DNA of 64,000 nucleotides from Gloeocapsopsis sp. IPPAS B-1203 (GTDB taxonomy: Bacteria; Cyanobacteriota; Cyanobacteriia; Cyanobacteriales; Chroococcidiopsidaceae), in the NCBI RefSeq assembly GCF_002749975.1, contig NZ_PEIG01000021.1, forward strand, positions 1 to 64,000. Direction: 5' to 3'. The translations under genes and the position numbers were made by a program. The notes below the pieces were generated by a model. It did not search any database. It was given only the letters and a program-made list of their open reading frames with translations, and was not told the origin of the DNA. This document shows, one piece after another, positions 9,305 to 17,840 of the stretch (the stretch's first letter is position 1; each line of letters opens with the position of its first letter).

Positions 9305-11952
9305 TTAAAATGTCCAACTGATGGAACCAACAACTGTAAAGGGATCGCCTCTTTCAACAAAATTTCTGTCGAAACTGAAAGTGGCATAATCTAAGTCAAA
9401 TAGATTACGGATATTGATTGCTGTATTAAAATTGCCTCTGCGGTAGTAGAGCGCTGCATCAGTTCGTAAATAGCTTCCTAGCTCAAACGAGTTTGCAGAG
9501 TCGCCTGGTCGTTCACCTACATAGAACAGTCCAAGCCCAAAGCCCAATCCTCTCAAACCTCCCTCTGGAATGGTGTAAGTTGTCCAAATACTGGCTTGAT
9601 GCTCTGGTGCATTCGTTAGGCGGTTGCCTACTGGAGTCGTGTTATCTTCTGTAACAATTGCATCAGTGTAAGCATAAGCAGCAATGATATTCCAACCAGG
9701 CAAAACTTCACCTGTAACATCTAACTCAATTCCTTGGCTGCGTGCTTCTCCCGTTTGAATGGAGAACAGAGGATTGTCGGGATCAGGGGTTGTGATATTT
9801 GTCCTGGTGAGATAATAAGCTGCCAGATTTGTAGAGAGTTTACCCTCTAGAAAATCAGTCTTGACTCCGATCTCATATTGGGTTCCTCGTGTTGGCTCAA
9901 ATTCTCTTCCATCGGGATTGAATCCTGTCGTTTGACGAAATGAGCGGCTGTAGCTGGCGTACAGAGAAACCGTATCACTAGGCTGATACACTAAACCAAT
10001 TCGGGGACTGAATGCGCCATCAACTTGTACTGGATTGCCCGTTGGGCTACCCACGCCAAAGTCAGCGATTTCTTGTATGTAAGACACCCAATCATAGCGA
10101 CCGCCAATTAATAATTTCAGATTGTCGCTAAAAGCGATTTGGTCTTGAGCGTACACCCCGTAAGACTGAATGGTCTCGTCATACTTGAAATTGGGAAATA
10201 ATTCGGGTCTCGAAATGTTGTAATCTGGGTCAAAAATGTCTAAAAGAGGAATATCTGCTGCTCTAGCAATCCTGTTTTCAAATTTTGCACATAGCGATTA
10301 ACATCAAAACCGATGAGAACTTGATGTGAAATCGATCCGGTATCAAAATTCCCAAGTAGTTCAATCAGCCCAAAATAATTAGTAAATGTAAAGTCAACCT
10401 CTTCAATCGCAACTGTTAAGAAGCGATCGTCTTCCAATCCAGTAGGAAAAACGGAATTGTGGTCAAAATCATTCAGAGTGACGGCAAGATTATTACGAAC
10501 CTGCCAATCACCACTAAACTCGTGGTTTAGGACATAGCCAAATCTGTGAGTAGTGATATCAATTGAGGCAAAATCGGGATAGCCAGGATAGAGACTTCGT
10601 GGTAGAAGGTTATCATCACTGAGGAGGGGAGCCGCGTTGACAAAGTATGGATCTCCTGTAAAATCAATATGCTCGTAATATAAATTTACGCTTGTCTGAT
10701 CTCCCAAGTTTAAGGTGATAGAAGGAGCAATCGTGATGAGGCTCTCCTCAACAAAGTCTTGATAACTCTCTTCACCTTGATAGGCGGCAATAAAGCGGTA
10801 AAGCAGTGTGTCATCATCCGTCAGAGGACCTGATAGATCGATACTGGGCTGATAGAAGCCATAATTGCCTGCCTCAAATCTTAAATTATAATAGGGTTCA
10901 CTCAACGGTTGCCGAGTAATTACATTGATAACTCCACCAGGCTCTACAGCGCCAAACAAAACCGAAGCAGGTCCTCTCAGAACCTCCACCTGCTCGACTG
11001 TTTCAATTGGTCTAACGCCATAGAAACCACCATCGCGAGCACCATTTCGCAGGTTTCCACCCCCATCAGCAAAACCCTGAGAAAATCCTCTAATGATTCT
11101 ATTGTTCAATCCTGGCGCACCGTAGATGCTTCCACCCTCAACCACACCAGGAACCGTTTCTACTGCCTCAGTCACTGTTCTGACGTTGCGATCTTCCAGC
11201 ACTTGTCGTGGCACAACGGTAATTGACTGGGGAATATCTCTTAGTGGTGTATCTGTTCGCGTTGCTGTTGAAGCACTCGATGGGTTATAGCCTTCATCCT
11301 GCTCACCTGTCACGACGATCGCAATTGAGTCATCCCCCTGTGGTGTTTCACTTGTCGGCGGCGTGGGGGATGTTGCAGTCACTACCCCAACAATCAAACC
11401 CGCATCACTATCAAACAACTCAACAGTGGGTAACGCGGTTTCTCCTGTGACTGTTACTCTTAGAGTATTTGCATCAAGATTTGTGACTGTTATTTCCGTA
11501 ACACCATCAACGGGTTTTTCGGAACGGAATGTAAAAGCATCGCCACTGGGTAAACGCAGTTGTGCATTTGGAATATCTGCAATATAGTTATTACCACTAC
11601 TGCGATTTGTAATTTGCAGTTGTTCGCCAAAAGGAGTTTCTAAAATCACCTCCACACCTTGCTCAGTGGGAACTGCTCTTACTGCTGTAATTTGGATGGG
11701 AGATGAAACATTAGGAGTTGAGGATTGCGACAATAAATCTTTGACGCTTGTTGCTGGTAACTCAATTTCGCTGAGTCTTTGAATATTTGTAGTAGTAATG
11801 GGCTGGTTGCGATCGCTTCGTTGTGTATTACTCCTCTCAATCCTCCCTTGCAAAATGGGGACACTCGATTTTACTCCCTCAGCCCGTGCAGTGGAAGCCA
11901 TCAAAACCGACAGCGCCATTACCATCAATGCCAATTGCAATCGACCCCTCAT
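9305..11952 (-). pseudogene. TonB-dependent siderophore receptor with AMIN domain, broken by a frameshift
   Basis: Reading starts at ATG 11952 with a signal peptide (MRGRLQLALMVMALSVLMAS...ARA). An AMIN domain follows, then a TonB-box-like segment (SIAIVVTGEQ), a plug domain (DIPQSITVVPRQVLEDRNVR) and the first barrel strands. This frame ends at TAG near 10240. The barrel continues in another frame: from about 10257 the other frame reads ADIPLLDIFDPDYN and ...SYGVYAQDQIAF, and runs to the terminal Phe codon before the stop at 9305. A one-base indel at about 10250-10260 therefore separates the two parts. Rejoined, the protein would be roughly 870 residues, normal for a FhuA/FpvA-like receptor. 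It is either a real pseudogene or a sequencing error. Its neighbours (FecB lipoprotein downstream, AraC regulator upstream) fit siderophore uptake. Confidence 0.88.
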
Positions 11953-12022
11953 CCTCTCACACCTTTTGAAAATCTTTATCAAGAAATATCAGGGTGATGC
12001 CATGCTTGAAAAGCCATTATGA

Positions 12023-12063
12023 GGGGCTAGACGGATTTTATTTGAGGGTTAGACGGATTTTTT
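12023..12063 (-). promoter_or_regulatory. Tandem direct repeat upstream of the TonB receptor (candidate regulator site)
   Basis: Two copies of a TAGACGGATTT motif occur in the same orientation: GGGGCTAGACGGATTTT at 12023-12039 and GAGGGTTAGACGGATTTTTT at 12044-12063. They are about 22 bp apart (two helical turns), 70-110 bp upstream of the receptor start. The spacing suits an AraC-family protein bound to one face of the DNA. The PchR-like regulator encoded at 12682-13665 is the obvious candidate, but this is inference. Confidence 0.5.
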
Positions 12064-12081
12064 TAAATTTCTACTTTACTT

Positions 12082-12354
12082 TTACAATTTTTTAAATAAT
12101 TTGTCATAACTACTGTGCGAACCGATCCAAAACCAAACAATTGTTTCAGGATCTTTCATTACGCCTACAGCACGCCAACCTATTCCTGCTCTTACCGAAT
12201 ATATAGGTTGTTTTGTATTCAGCTTCTTGAACTCCAAACTAGGATGAGATGGATTTTGCTTCCATAGTTGATAATTTTTTCTTGCTGTTTTCTAAACTCT
12301 TTCTGGTAACTCAGCAAAATATTCGATGAACTCTATGGTCAATTCTGACTTCAT
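12082..12354 (-). pseudogene. RelE/ParE-family toxin with an in-frame stop
   Basis: Translation from ATG 12354 gives MKSELTIEFIEYFAELPERV, then TAG at 12294-12292. In the same frame it continues KTARKNYQLWKQNPSHPSLE, then FKKLNTKQPIYSVRAGIGWR and AVGVMKDPETIVWFWIGSHS, and ends normally at 12082. The second half is the typical core and C-terminus of a small RelE/ParE-type mRNA interferase or gyrase toxin. The TAG most likely replaces CAG (Gln). The start overlaps the stop of the upstream gene as ATGA, the usual layout of an antitoxin-toxin operon. A single nonsense base has therefore disabled the toxin. Confidence 0.85.
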
Positions 12355-12572
12355 AGCTCATCAAAACCTATTTGTCTTGTCCTACCATTAATAGAATCAT
12401 TTAACGCTTTTGTTGCTAACTCCTCTAATTGGCTATGTTGTGGGTGAGATAAAGATTGCTGCCAGTTAAGTTCATTTTCAATACCTTCAATTAACTGTTC
12501 TGCAAGTTCATCTTGTAGATGAGGAGGTAAATTTTGTGCTTTCTTAAAAGCCTCTGTAAGTAACTCAGTCAC
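12351..12572 (-). CDS. Probable antitoxin of a type II toxin-antitoxin pair
   Basis: A 73-residue, acidic, helical protein (MTELLTEAFKKAQNLPPHLQ, then DELAEQLIEGIENELNWQQS) with no membrane segment. The pattern AFKKAQNLPPHLQDELAEQL is common in cyanobacterial antitoxins encoded before RelE/ParE toxins. Its stop overlaps the toxin start (ATGA at 12354-12351), and this tight coupling is the main evidence for the role. It is intact, while the toxin is interrupted by a stop codon, as expected when only the harmful half is lost. No DNA-binding domain could be named. Confidence 0.7.
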   Translation of the reverse strand: MTELLTEAFKKAQNLPPHLQDELAEQLIEGIENELNWQQSLSHPQHSQLEELATKALNDSINGRTRQIGFDEL

Positions 12573-12681
12573 AACTGTAGTTTGTATGATGTTAATTCAA
12601 TTTTATCAGGAGCAAGTAGTATTTAATTGCTACTTTATTTAGTATTTAAGGATTGGTCGCAAGTTATAGAATAATTCAAAT

Positions 12682-13665
12682 TCAAAACTTGATTTTTAAA
12701 TAATCTCTGGGACTCACGCCAAACTTTTTGCGAAATGCTGCTGCAAAATACTTGCGATCGCCAAACCCCACTGCTTGCATGACTTCAGTGACTCTCATGT
12801 CACCAGACATTAACAGTTGACTTGCTTGTTCCATGCGATAATCGTGGAGATAGCCAAATACCGTTTTGCCAAAACAGTAGCGAAACCCGCGTTTGAGCGA
12901 ACAATCATTCAAGCCAACTTGCCGCGCCAATGTTATCAACGAAGGCGGTTGATGTAGATTTTGCTTCAAAATTTCGCGGGCGCGATGGATGCGATCAATA
13001 TAATCGGGTTTTAGATTGTTTTGCGATCGCCTCCCCTGCTGTACCTCTTGCTCTTCTTCCAACACCAACGCCGCCACCTCTAGCACTTTTCCTTCTAAAT
13101 ACATCCGTTTATGCAACCCCTGATACGGACAGCGGATAATTTGCCAAAGGATGCGCTGCATTGCAGGCGAGATTGTCCCCACGCGGGTGTAGTATCGTTG
13201 ACTCTGTTGGCGAATCAAGTGTTGTAACTCAGTTGGCAGTTCGCCACCCGCTCCTATAAACGACAATAAAACCTCTAGTTGCATCCAGATTATGACTTCT
13301 AAACTGTGGTATTCGCACGGACCAACGATAGTTTGCTTGGGAGATAGACCACTACCATAGAGCGCATATTCCAAATTACTCACTTCCGTAAAAGCATCAA
13401 GATGCTGTCCTGACAAATGGAAATGAAAACACAACTGTCCTTCTTCTTCTGGTAATGTAACTTCCCAGCGATCGCACAGCCGAAAATTATCGATTCTCAA
13501 TTCTAGCCCTTCGCGCAATTCAATTTCCCGAACGTAGCCTTCAGACAACCACGACGGGCAATGCAGCAACAAATCCAGGTCATCTTTGGGGTCTGGATAT
13601 TTTGCATGAGCAAGCATCTCTTCGTACAAATCATCAGCGGCTTGCTCGGACATAGAAATCGTCAT
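12682..13665 (-). CDS. AraC family transcriptional regulator (PchR-like)
   Basis: A 327-residue protein. The N-terminal ~230 residues match the PchR-type sensor half (LELRIDNFRLCDRWEVTLPE, then FHFHLSGQH near residue 80). The C-terminal ~85 residues hold two helix-turn-helix units: SLITLARQVGLNDCSLKRGF and VTEVMQAVGFGDRKYFAAAF, followed by KKFGVSPRDY. PchR homologues activate siderophore uptake genes when the ferric siderophore is bound. It sits between the TonB receptor and the divergent ABC exporter-fold importer cluster, so both sides are plausible targets. No Fe-binding evidence is visible, and the ligand is unknown. Confidence 0.88.
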   Translation of the reverse strand: MTISMSEQAADDLYEEMLAHAKYPDPKDDLDLLLHCPSWLSEGYVREIELREGLELRIDNFRLCDRWEVTLPEEEGQLCFHFHLSGQHLDAFTEVSNLEYALYGSGLSPKQTIVGPCEYHSLEVIIWMQLEVLLSFIGAGGELPTELQHLIRQQSQRYYTRVGTISPAMQRILWQIIRCPYQGLHKRMYLEGKVLEVAALVLEEEQEVQQGRRSQNNLKPDYIDRIHRAREILKQNLHQPPSLITLARQVGLNDCSLKRGFRYCFGKTVFGYLHDYRMEQASQLLMSGDMRVTEVMQAVGFGDRKYFAAAFRKKFGVSPRDYLKIKF

Positions 13666-13732
13666 CGCGATAGGATTACTGAGATTAATTATTATTAGTA
13701 GATTATCACATTAATTTTTATATTTGTGGTAG

Positions 13733-13800
13733 TAGGTAATGGGTGATGGGTAATGGGTAATAGATATTCTGTTCAATTACCACTTACCAATTCTCATTGC
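13733..13800. repeat. Heptamer-type GGTAAT repeats
   Basis: Runs of GGTAATGGGTGATGGGTAAT are followed by the reverse-complement form (AATTACCACTTACCAATTC). They match the short tandemly repeated sequences typical of cyanobacteria. They lie in the 298-bp gap between the AraC regulator and the ABC gene. Confidence 0.7.
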
Positions 13801-13897
13801 CAATACTTAAAAACTTGTGACTACCGAGTTATAACAAAACCTTAAAGATTTATTTAATCAAAGCAAACAAAGTTTATTTTCGCTATAATGCGTTCAA

Positions 13898-13925
13898 ATT
13901 ATTGATACATATTCTCATTAGATAA
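13898..13925. promoter_or_regulatory. Weak Fur-box-like AT-rich site upstream of the ABC operon
   Basis: The stretch ATTGATACATATTCTCATTA resembles the TGAGAAT-type halves of cyanobacterial Fur boxes when read on either strand. It lies about 40-65 bp upstream of the first ABC gene. Similarity is partial, so this is a low-confidence suggestion based mostly on context (iron uptake genes). Confidence 0.25.
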
Positions 13926-13963
13926 GAGATTAAACGTTGATATCCTGCACTTCATCTAAAGTC

Positions 13964-15745
13964 ATGATCCATCAAGCATATCCCAAACCACCTACCAGCA
14001 TTTGGGACATTATCGCTCCGGTCAAAGGTAGGATTATAAGTGCGATCGCGCTAGCAGCACTAAGTTCAATTGCTGGAATCGTTTCATTGCTAGCAATTCC
14101 GCCGATTGCAGCCGCGCTATTGTCTGAGTCATCACCTATTCAAGTTTGGCAATGGATTGCAATAGCATTAGGAATGGTAGCGATCGCCTTTACCGCCAGA
14201 GTTTTTGCATTTCATGTTTCCCATATCGCGGCGTTTAAACTTGAAGTCATCTTAAGAACAGCACTGACTACACACCTGGCGCAAGTTCCCCTCGGATATA
14301 TTATTACAACAGGCTCAGGTGCAATTAAGAAAATTGTGCAAGATGATGTCAAATCACTTCATGCTTTTGTCGCCGACAGCACGCCCTTATTTGGGCAAGC
14401 ATACACAATTCCAATGCTGTCATTAATTGCAATGTTTATTGCCGATTGGCGATTAGGATTAGTGACATTAGCACTACTTCCAATAGGCATGATTTTCATT
14501 CGGCTGGCATTACGCGACTACGCCGAACAACGAGATGCATACGATCGCGCCAACGAACAGATCAATAGCGTCATCATTGAATTTGTGCAAGGAATGCAAG
14601 TTGTTCGCACCTTTGACGATGGTAGTAGTTCCTTTGCTCGATTTCAAAATTCACTCGATGCATTCACCCAAAAGCTGCGTGAATGGAATGAAAAAACGCA
14701 AACTTCCGGTCGATTCGGAACATTGCTATTTGAACCGTTACCCACACTACTAGTTGTATCTGCGGTGGGAGCATGGTTCATGATGCAGGGAACTTTATCA
14801 TTTCCGCGCCTGTTGGTATTTCTATTACTCGCCCCGCGATTATGTGGAGCCTTCAAGCCCATTTTCACACTCTCCTATTTCATCAATCAGGCAAATGCCG
14901 GAGCATTGCGGATTGGGGCAATACTAGCAGAACCGATACTACCACAGCCAGAACATTCTCAACAACCTGCCAATTCTTCAATTGCACTACGCAATGTGAC
15001 TTTTTCCTACAGTGACGATCGTCCAGCATTACAAGATGTGTCGCTTGATATGCCAGCCGGAACCGTAACAGCGTTAGTAGGTCCTTCAGGTGCAGGCAAA
15101 ACAACATTAGCACGACTCATTCCGCGCTTTTGGGATGTTGATCGTGGCTCAATTGAGATTGGCGGTGTAGATGTGCGGGAAATGAACTCTGATACTTTGA
15201 TGTCCTGGGTTTCATTTGTCTTTCAAGATACCTTTTTATTGCACGACACGATCCGCAACAATATTAAATTAGGGAAACCAAACGCGACCGATGAAGAAAT
15301 AGTCGCAGCAGCTTCTGCGGCACAAGCGCACGAGTTTATCCTCACTTTACCTAACGGCTACGATACCATCGCTGGCGAACGAGGAACTCGACTTTCAGGC
15401 GGACAGCGCCAGCGCATTACGATCGCCCGTGCAATTCTCCAAGATAATCCGATTGTGGTATTAGATGAAGCTACTGCCTTTGCCGATCCAGAAAATGAAG
15501 CATTGATTCAACAAGCGATCGCATCATTAACAACGGGAAAAACCTTGATCGTTGTCGCACATCGCTTAGCAACAATTATAAGTGCCGATCAGATTGCAGT
15601 CTTAGATCAAGGACAATTAGTTGAATGTGGCAAACATGAAGAATTACTTGCTCATGATGGTGTTTACGCACGACTCTGGTTGCGTCATCAGCAAGCACAA
15701 AATTGGGAATTGAAAGTGAGACAAGCCTTAGTTGAAATGCAGTAG
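13964..15745 (+). CDS. ABC transporter, fused membrane and ATP-binding domains (siderophore importer half, YbtP/IrtA-like)
   Basis: Six membrane helices occupy about the first 300 residues of this half-transporter. A nucleotide-binding domain follows with Walker A GPSGAGKTT, Q-loop VFQDTF, signature LSGGQRQRI, Walker B IVVLDEAT and switch AHRLAT. The fold is that of an exporter, but the context fits the YbtPQ/IrtAB subgroup that brings ferric siderophores inward: PchR-like regulator, FecB-type protein and a partner half-transporter at 17841. I prefer ATG 13964 (MIHQAYPKPPTS) over the upstream TTG 13937, giving 593 residues. The direction of transport is inference, and export of a siderophore is the alternative. 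Confidence 0.85.
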   Translation: MIHQAYPKPPTSIWDIIAPVKGRIISAIALAALSSIAGIVSLLAIPPIAAALLSESSPIQVWQWIAIALGMVAIAFTARVFAFHVSHIAAFKLEVILRTALTTHLAQVPLGYIITTGSGAIKKIVQDDVKSLHAFVADSTPLFGQAYTIPMLSLIAMFIADWRLGLVTLALLPIGMIFIRLALRDYAEQRDAYDRANEQINSVIIEFVQGMQVVRTFDDGSSSFARFQNSLDAFTQKLREWNEKTQTSGRFGTLLFEPLPTLLVVSAVGAWFMMQGTLSFPRLLVFLLLAPRLCGAFKPIFTLSYFINQANAGALRIGAILAEPILPQPEHSQQPANSSIALRNVTFSYSDDRPALQDVSLDMPAGTVTALVGPSGAGKTTLARLIPRFWDVDRGSIEIGGVDVREMNSDTLMSWVSFVFQDTFLLHDTIRNNIKLGKPNATDEEIVAAASAAQAHEFILTLPNGYDTIAGERGTRLSGGQRQRITIARAILQDNPIVVLDEATAFADPENEALIQQAIASLTTGKTLIVVAHRLATIISADQIAVLDQGQLVECGKHEELLAHDGVYARLWLRHQQAQNWELKVRQALVEMQ

Positions 15746-15757
15746 TGAGGTAAAAAT

Positions 15758-16342
15758 ATGGACACGCAAATCCTCAAAATCGCCTTCCTGATTGGGCTAG
15801 CGGCAAGTACAATTATCCGCATTCCTTACCAGCGAGAAACTAAACAAAACACCATCATCGATAATCGCAAAACTCCTCAAGAAAACGGATTGCTGTTTTT
15901 GGTGTTTTTAGGGATGGTTGCTTTGCCACTCGTATACGTTTTTACTCCCTGGCTTGATATTGCCAACTATCACCTACCAATTTGGGCTAATGGCTTGGGC
16001 GTTGTGACATTTGCGATCGCAATGTGGCTATTTTGGCGATCGCATCACGATCTCGGTCGTAACTGGTCGCCCACGTTGCAAGTACGAGAAGCACACACAC
16101 TGATCGTCAGCGGTATTTATCAAAAAATTCGCCATCCCATGTATACATCGATCTGGTTATGGAGTATTGCCCAAGCGCTATTACTACCCAACTGGATTGC
16201 AGGATTATCAGGAATCATCGGCTTTGGCATTTTATACATCGTCCGAGTTCGCAATGAAGAACAAATGATGCTCGATCAATTCGGCGATCAGTATCAAGAA
16301 TACATGCACAAAACCAAGCGATTAATACCCTATCTCTTGTAG
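15758..16342 (+). CDS. Isoprenylcysteine carboxyl methyltransferase family membrane protein
   Basis: A 194-residue protein with about five hydrophobic segments. It has the ICMT/PEMT-like C-terminal motif HPMYTSIWLW (around residue 127) and RNEEQMMLDQFGDQYQEYMHKTKRLIP, which bind S-adenosylmethionine in the family. It begins 12 bp after the ABC gene and belongs to the same operon. Bacterial relatives methylate small or isoprenoid substrates and are rarely characterised. Its presence in a siderophore transport operon suggests a role in modifying the ligand or a lipid, but nothing in the sequence shows the substrate. Confidence 0.82.
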   Translation: MDTQILKIAFLIGLAASTIIRIPYQRETKQNTIIDNRKTPQENGLLFLVFLGMVALPLVYVFTPWLDIANYHLPIWANGLGVVTFAIAMWLFWRSHHDLGRNWSPTLQVREAHTLIVSGIYQKIRHPMYTSIWLWSIAQALLLPNWIAGLSGIIGFGILYIVRVRNEEQMMLDQFGDQYQEYMHKTKRLIPYLL

Positions 16343-16359
16343 GCGTTAGAACTTCATTA

Positions 16360-16434
16360 AGGTTGGTAACTGGTAACTGGTAATTGGTAATCGGTAATTG
16401 TTTCCTTCCACACTCCTATTACCTATTACCCGAC
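16360..16434. repeat. Heptamer-type GGTAAT/GGTAACT repeats
   Basis: Consecutive GGTAACTGGTAACTGGTAAT units are followed by the opposite-strand form (ATTACCTATTACCCG). They are short tandemly repeated repetitive sequences of the cyanobacterial kind, placed in the gap between two genes of the siderophore operon. Confidence 0.7.
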
Positions 16435-16575
16435 AGATGTTGTATGCGATCTTTAGTTATCCACACCTACTTAAAAATCCCTCTGCAACTCTTTTCTTTG
16501 TGTACTACCCTGCGGGAAGGCTGCGCCAATGTGGTTTGTTTCCAAAAAATTCTACAACTCAAATCATTTTCCCCT

Positions 16576-16980
16576 ATGTTAACCATCACCGAAAAAATTC
16601 CCATCATTACCTTTACCTACGAAGGTCGCATGACAATGGACGACGCCAATCAATATATCTCCAAGTTAGAGGAACTCATTACCCAGAAAGAACCCTTTGC
16701 AATTCTTGCGATCGCCCATGAAGACAATAGTAAAAACCGAGAAAAAGGCGTTAATTCAACAATTGGTAAATGGATTAAGTACAACAAACCGCAACTAACC
16801 AAATTTTGTTTTGGGTACGCCACCGTAACAACATCAACAGTATTTGCCCTTTATAAACCAATGACAAAACTCATCGGAACCAAAATGATGGGATGTCCTT
16901 GCGATGTCTTTGTATCAGTCGAAGAGGCGATCGCGTGGTTAGAACAACAAAAGAGTCATGTTTATGCAACGCTCCAGTGA
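16576..16980 (+). CDS. Unknown small protein in the siderophore operon
   Basis: A 134-residue soluble protein starting at ATG 16576 (MLTITEKIPIITFTYEGRMT). The reading frame is open farther upstream but crosses repeat-like sequence, so the later Met is preferred. The pattern of a beta strand, then a helix with MTMDDANQYISKLEELI, later AIAHEDNS and a C-terminal VEEAIAWLEQ resembles the SpoIIAA/STAS-like fold, but I cannot confirm this. No catalytic motif is evident; the CPC at GCPCDVFV is notable. It overlaps the start of the following FecB-type gene by 23 bp, so the two are translationally coupled. The function is unknown. Confidence 0.7.
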   Translation: MLTITEKIPIITFTYEGRMTMDDANQYISKLEELITQKEPFAILAIAHEDNSKNREKGVNSTIGKWIKYNKPQLTKFCFGYATVTTSTVFALYKPMTKLIGTKMMGCPCDVFVSVEEAIAWLEQQKSHVYATLQ

Positions 16981-17836
16981 TATACAAGTCATAGATGATA
17001 CAGGAACATTGCTCACTCTGTTAAAACCTGCCAAGCGGATTGTGAGTTTAACAGCAACAGGTTTAGATACTTTATTTGAATTAGGGTTACAGCCTGTGGG
17101 ATATCTAGCTAAAGGTATTGCCGATCAACCTGAATTTTATGGCGTTCAGGCACAGCAGATTGCATCAGTCGGTTCGTGGATGTTTCCCCAAATCAATCGC
17201 ATCAAAGCACTACAACCAGATTTAATTCTCGGATGGGCGTTTCCGCATCGATTTTATAAACCTTGGTTGAACAACATTGCACCTGTGTATTTGATGAACA
17301 AAACTGGCTATGAAGTTACGCTGCAACGATTGCGAGATGTAGGGGATTTATGCGATCGCACCTATGCCGCAGAAAAAGCGATCGCCCAGTTTGAACAGTG
17401 TCTCAACATCCATCGTAACTCCATTACGACACCTCATAAAACAGTGCTGATGATGGGCGGTTCGAGTCTAAATCGTTGGATGGGTAAATTCCTAGTTGAG
17501 ACAGATCGAGGCACACTTGGTAGCATTTTGCAACAACTCACAGATTACCCGTGGTATCAGCCACAAAACCATCGTGGAGAACCAGGGTTAATGACGCTCT
17601 CGCTGCGGGACATCTTAGCAGTCAACCCCGATATTATCTTTGTGCAAACTTATTCACCTGCCAAGGTTCCTCTTTCGCAACAGCTAACAAATCATGCGTT
17701 GTGGCAACAACTGCAAGCAGTACAAAACCACCAAGTCTACGAAGTCGATCAGTTTTGGCACAGTGGTACTGGCACTCGAATGCTGCGCCTGATCCTCGAT
17801 CAACTGTTACCAAAAATTTATCCAAACTTAAGATAA
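16958..17836 (+). CDS. FecB-type substrate-binding protein without a signal peptide
   Basis: A 292-residue type III periplasmic-binding-protein fold: KRIVSLTATGLDTLFELGLQPVGYL at the start, then IKALQPDLILGWAFPH and VNPDIIFVQTYSP. These are the FecB/BtuF signatures. No signal peptide, lipobox or N-terminal helix precedes the domain, and the residues before it (MFMQRSSDIQVIDDTG) are polar. The protein should therefore stay in the cytoplasm unless the true start differs, and no hydrophobic segment is available in frame upstream. It overlaps the gene before it and is followed after 4 bp by a half-transporter gene. It might bind the ligand after import, or be a degraded lipoprotein. Confidence 0.85.
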   Translation: MFMQRSSDIQVIDDTGTLLTLLKPAKRIVSLTATGLDTLFELGLQPVGYLAKGIADQPEFYGVQAQQIASVGSWMFPQINRIKALQPDLILGWAFPHRFYKPWLNNIAPVYLMNKTGYEVTLQRLRDVGDLCDRTYAAEKAIAQFEQCLNIHRNSITTPHKTVLMMGGSSLNRWMGKFLVETDRGTLGSILQQLTDYPWYQPQNHRGEPGLMTLSLRDILAVNPDIIFVQTYSPAKVPLSQQLTNHALWQQLQAVQNHQVYEVDQFWHSGTGTRMLRLILDQLLPKIYPNLR

Positions 17837-17840
17837 AGCC

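Noticed and set aside
9115-9321. Plus-strand frame over the FecB lipoprotein start
   Set aside because: It is antisense to the signal peptide region and has no supporting motif.
10156-10240. GTG 10156 as a real start of a separate barrel gene
   Set aside because: The frame continues upstream of it with conserved receptor sequence (FPNFKYDETIQSYG), so the second half is the continuation of a frameshifted gene.
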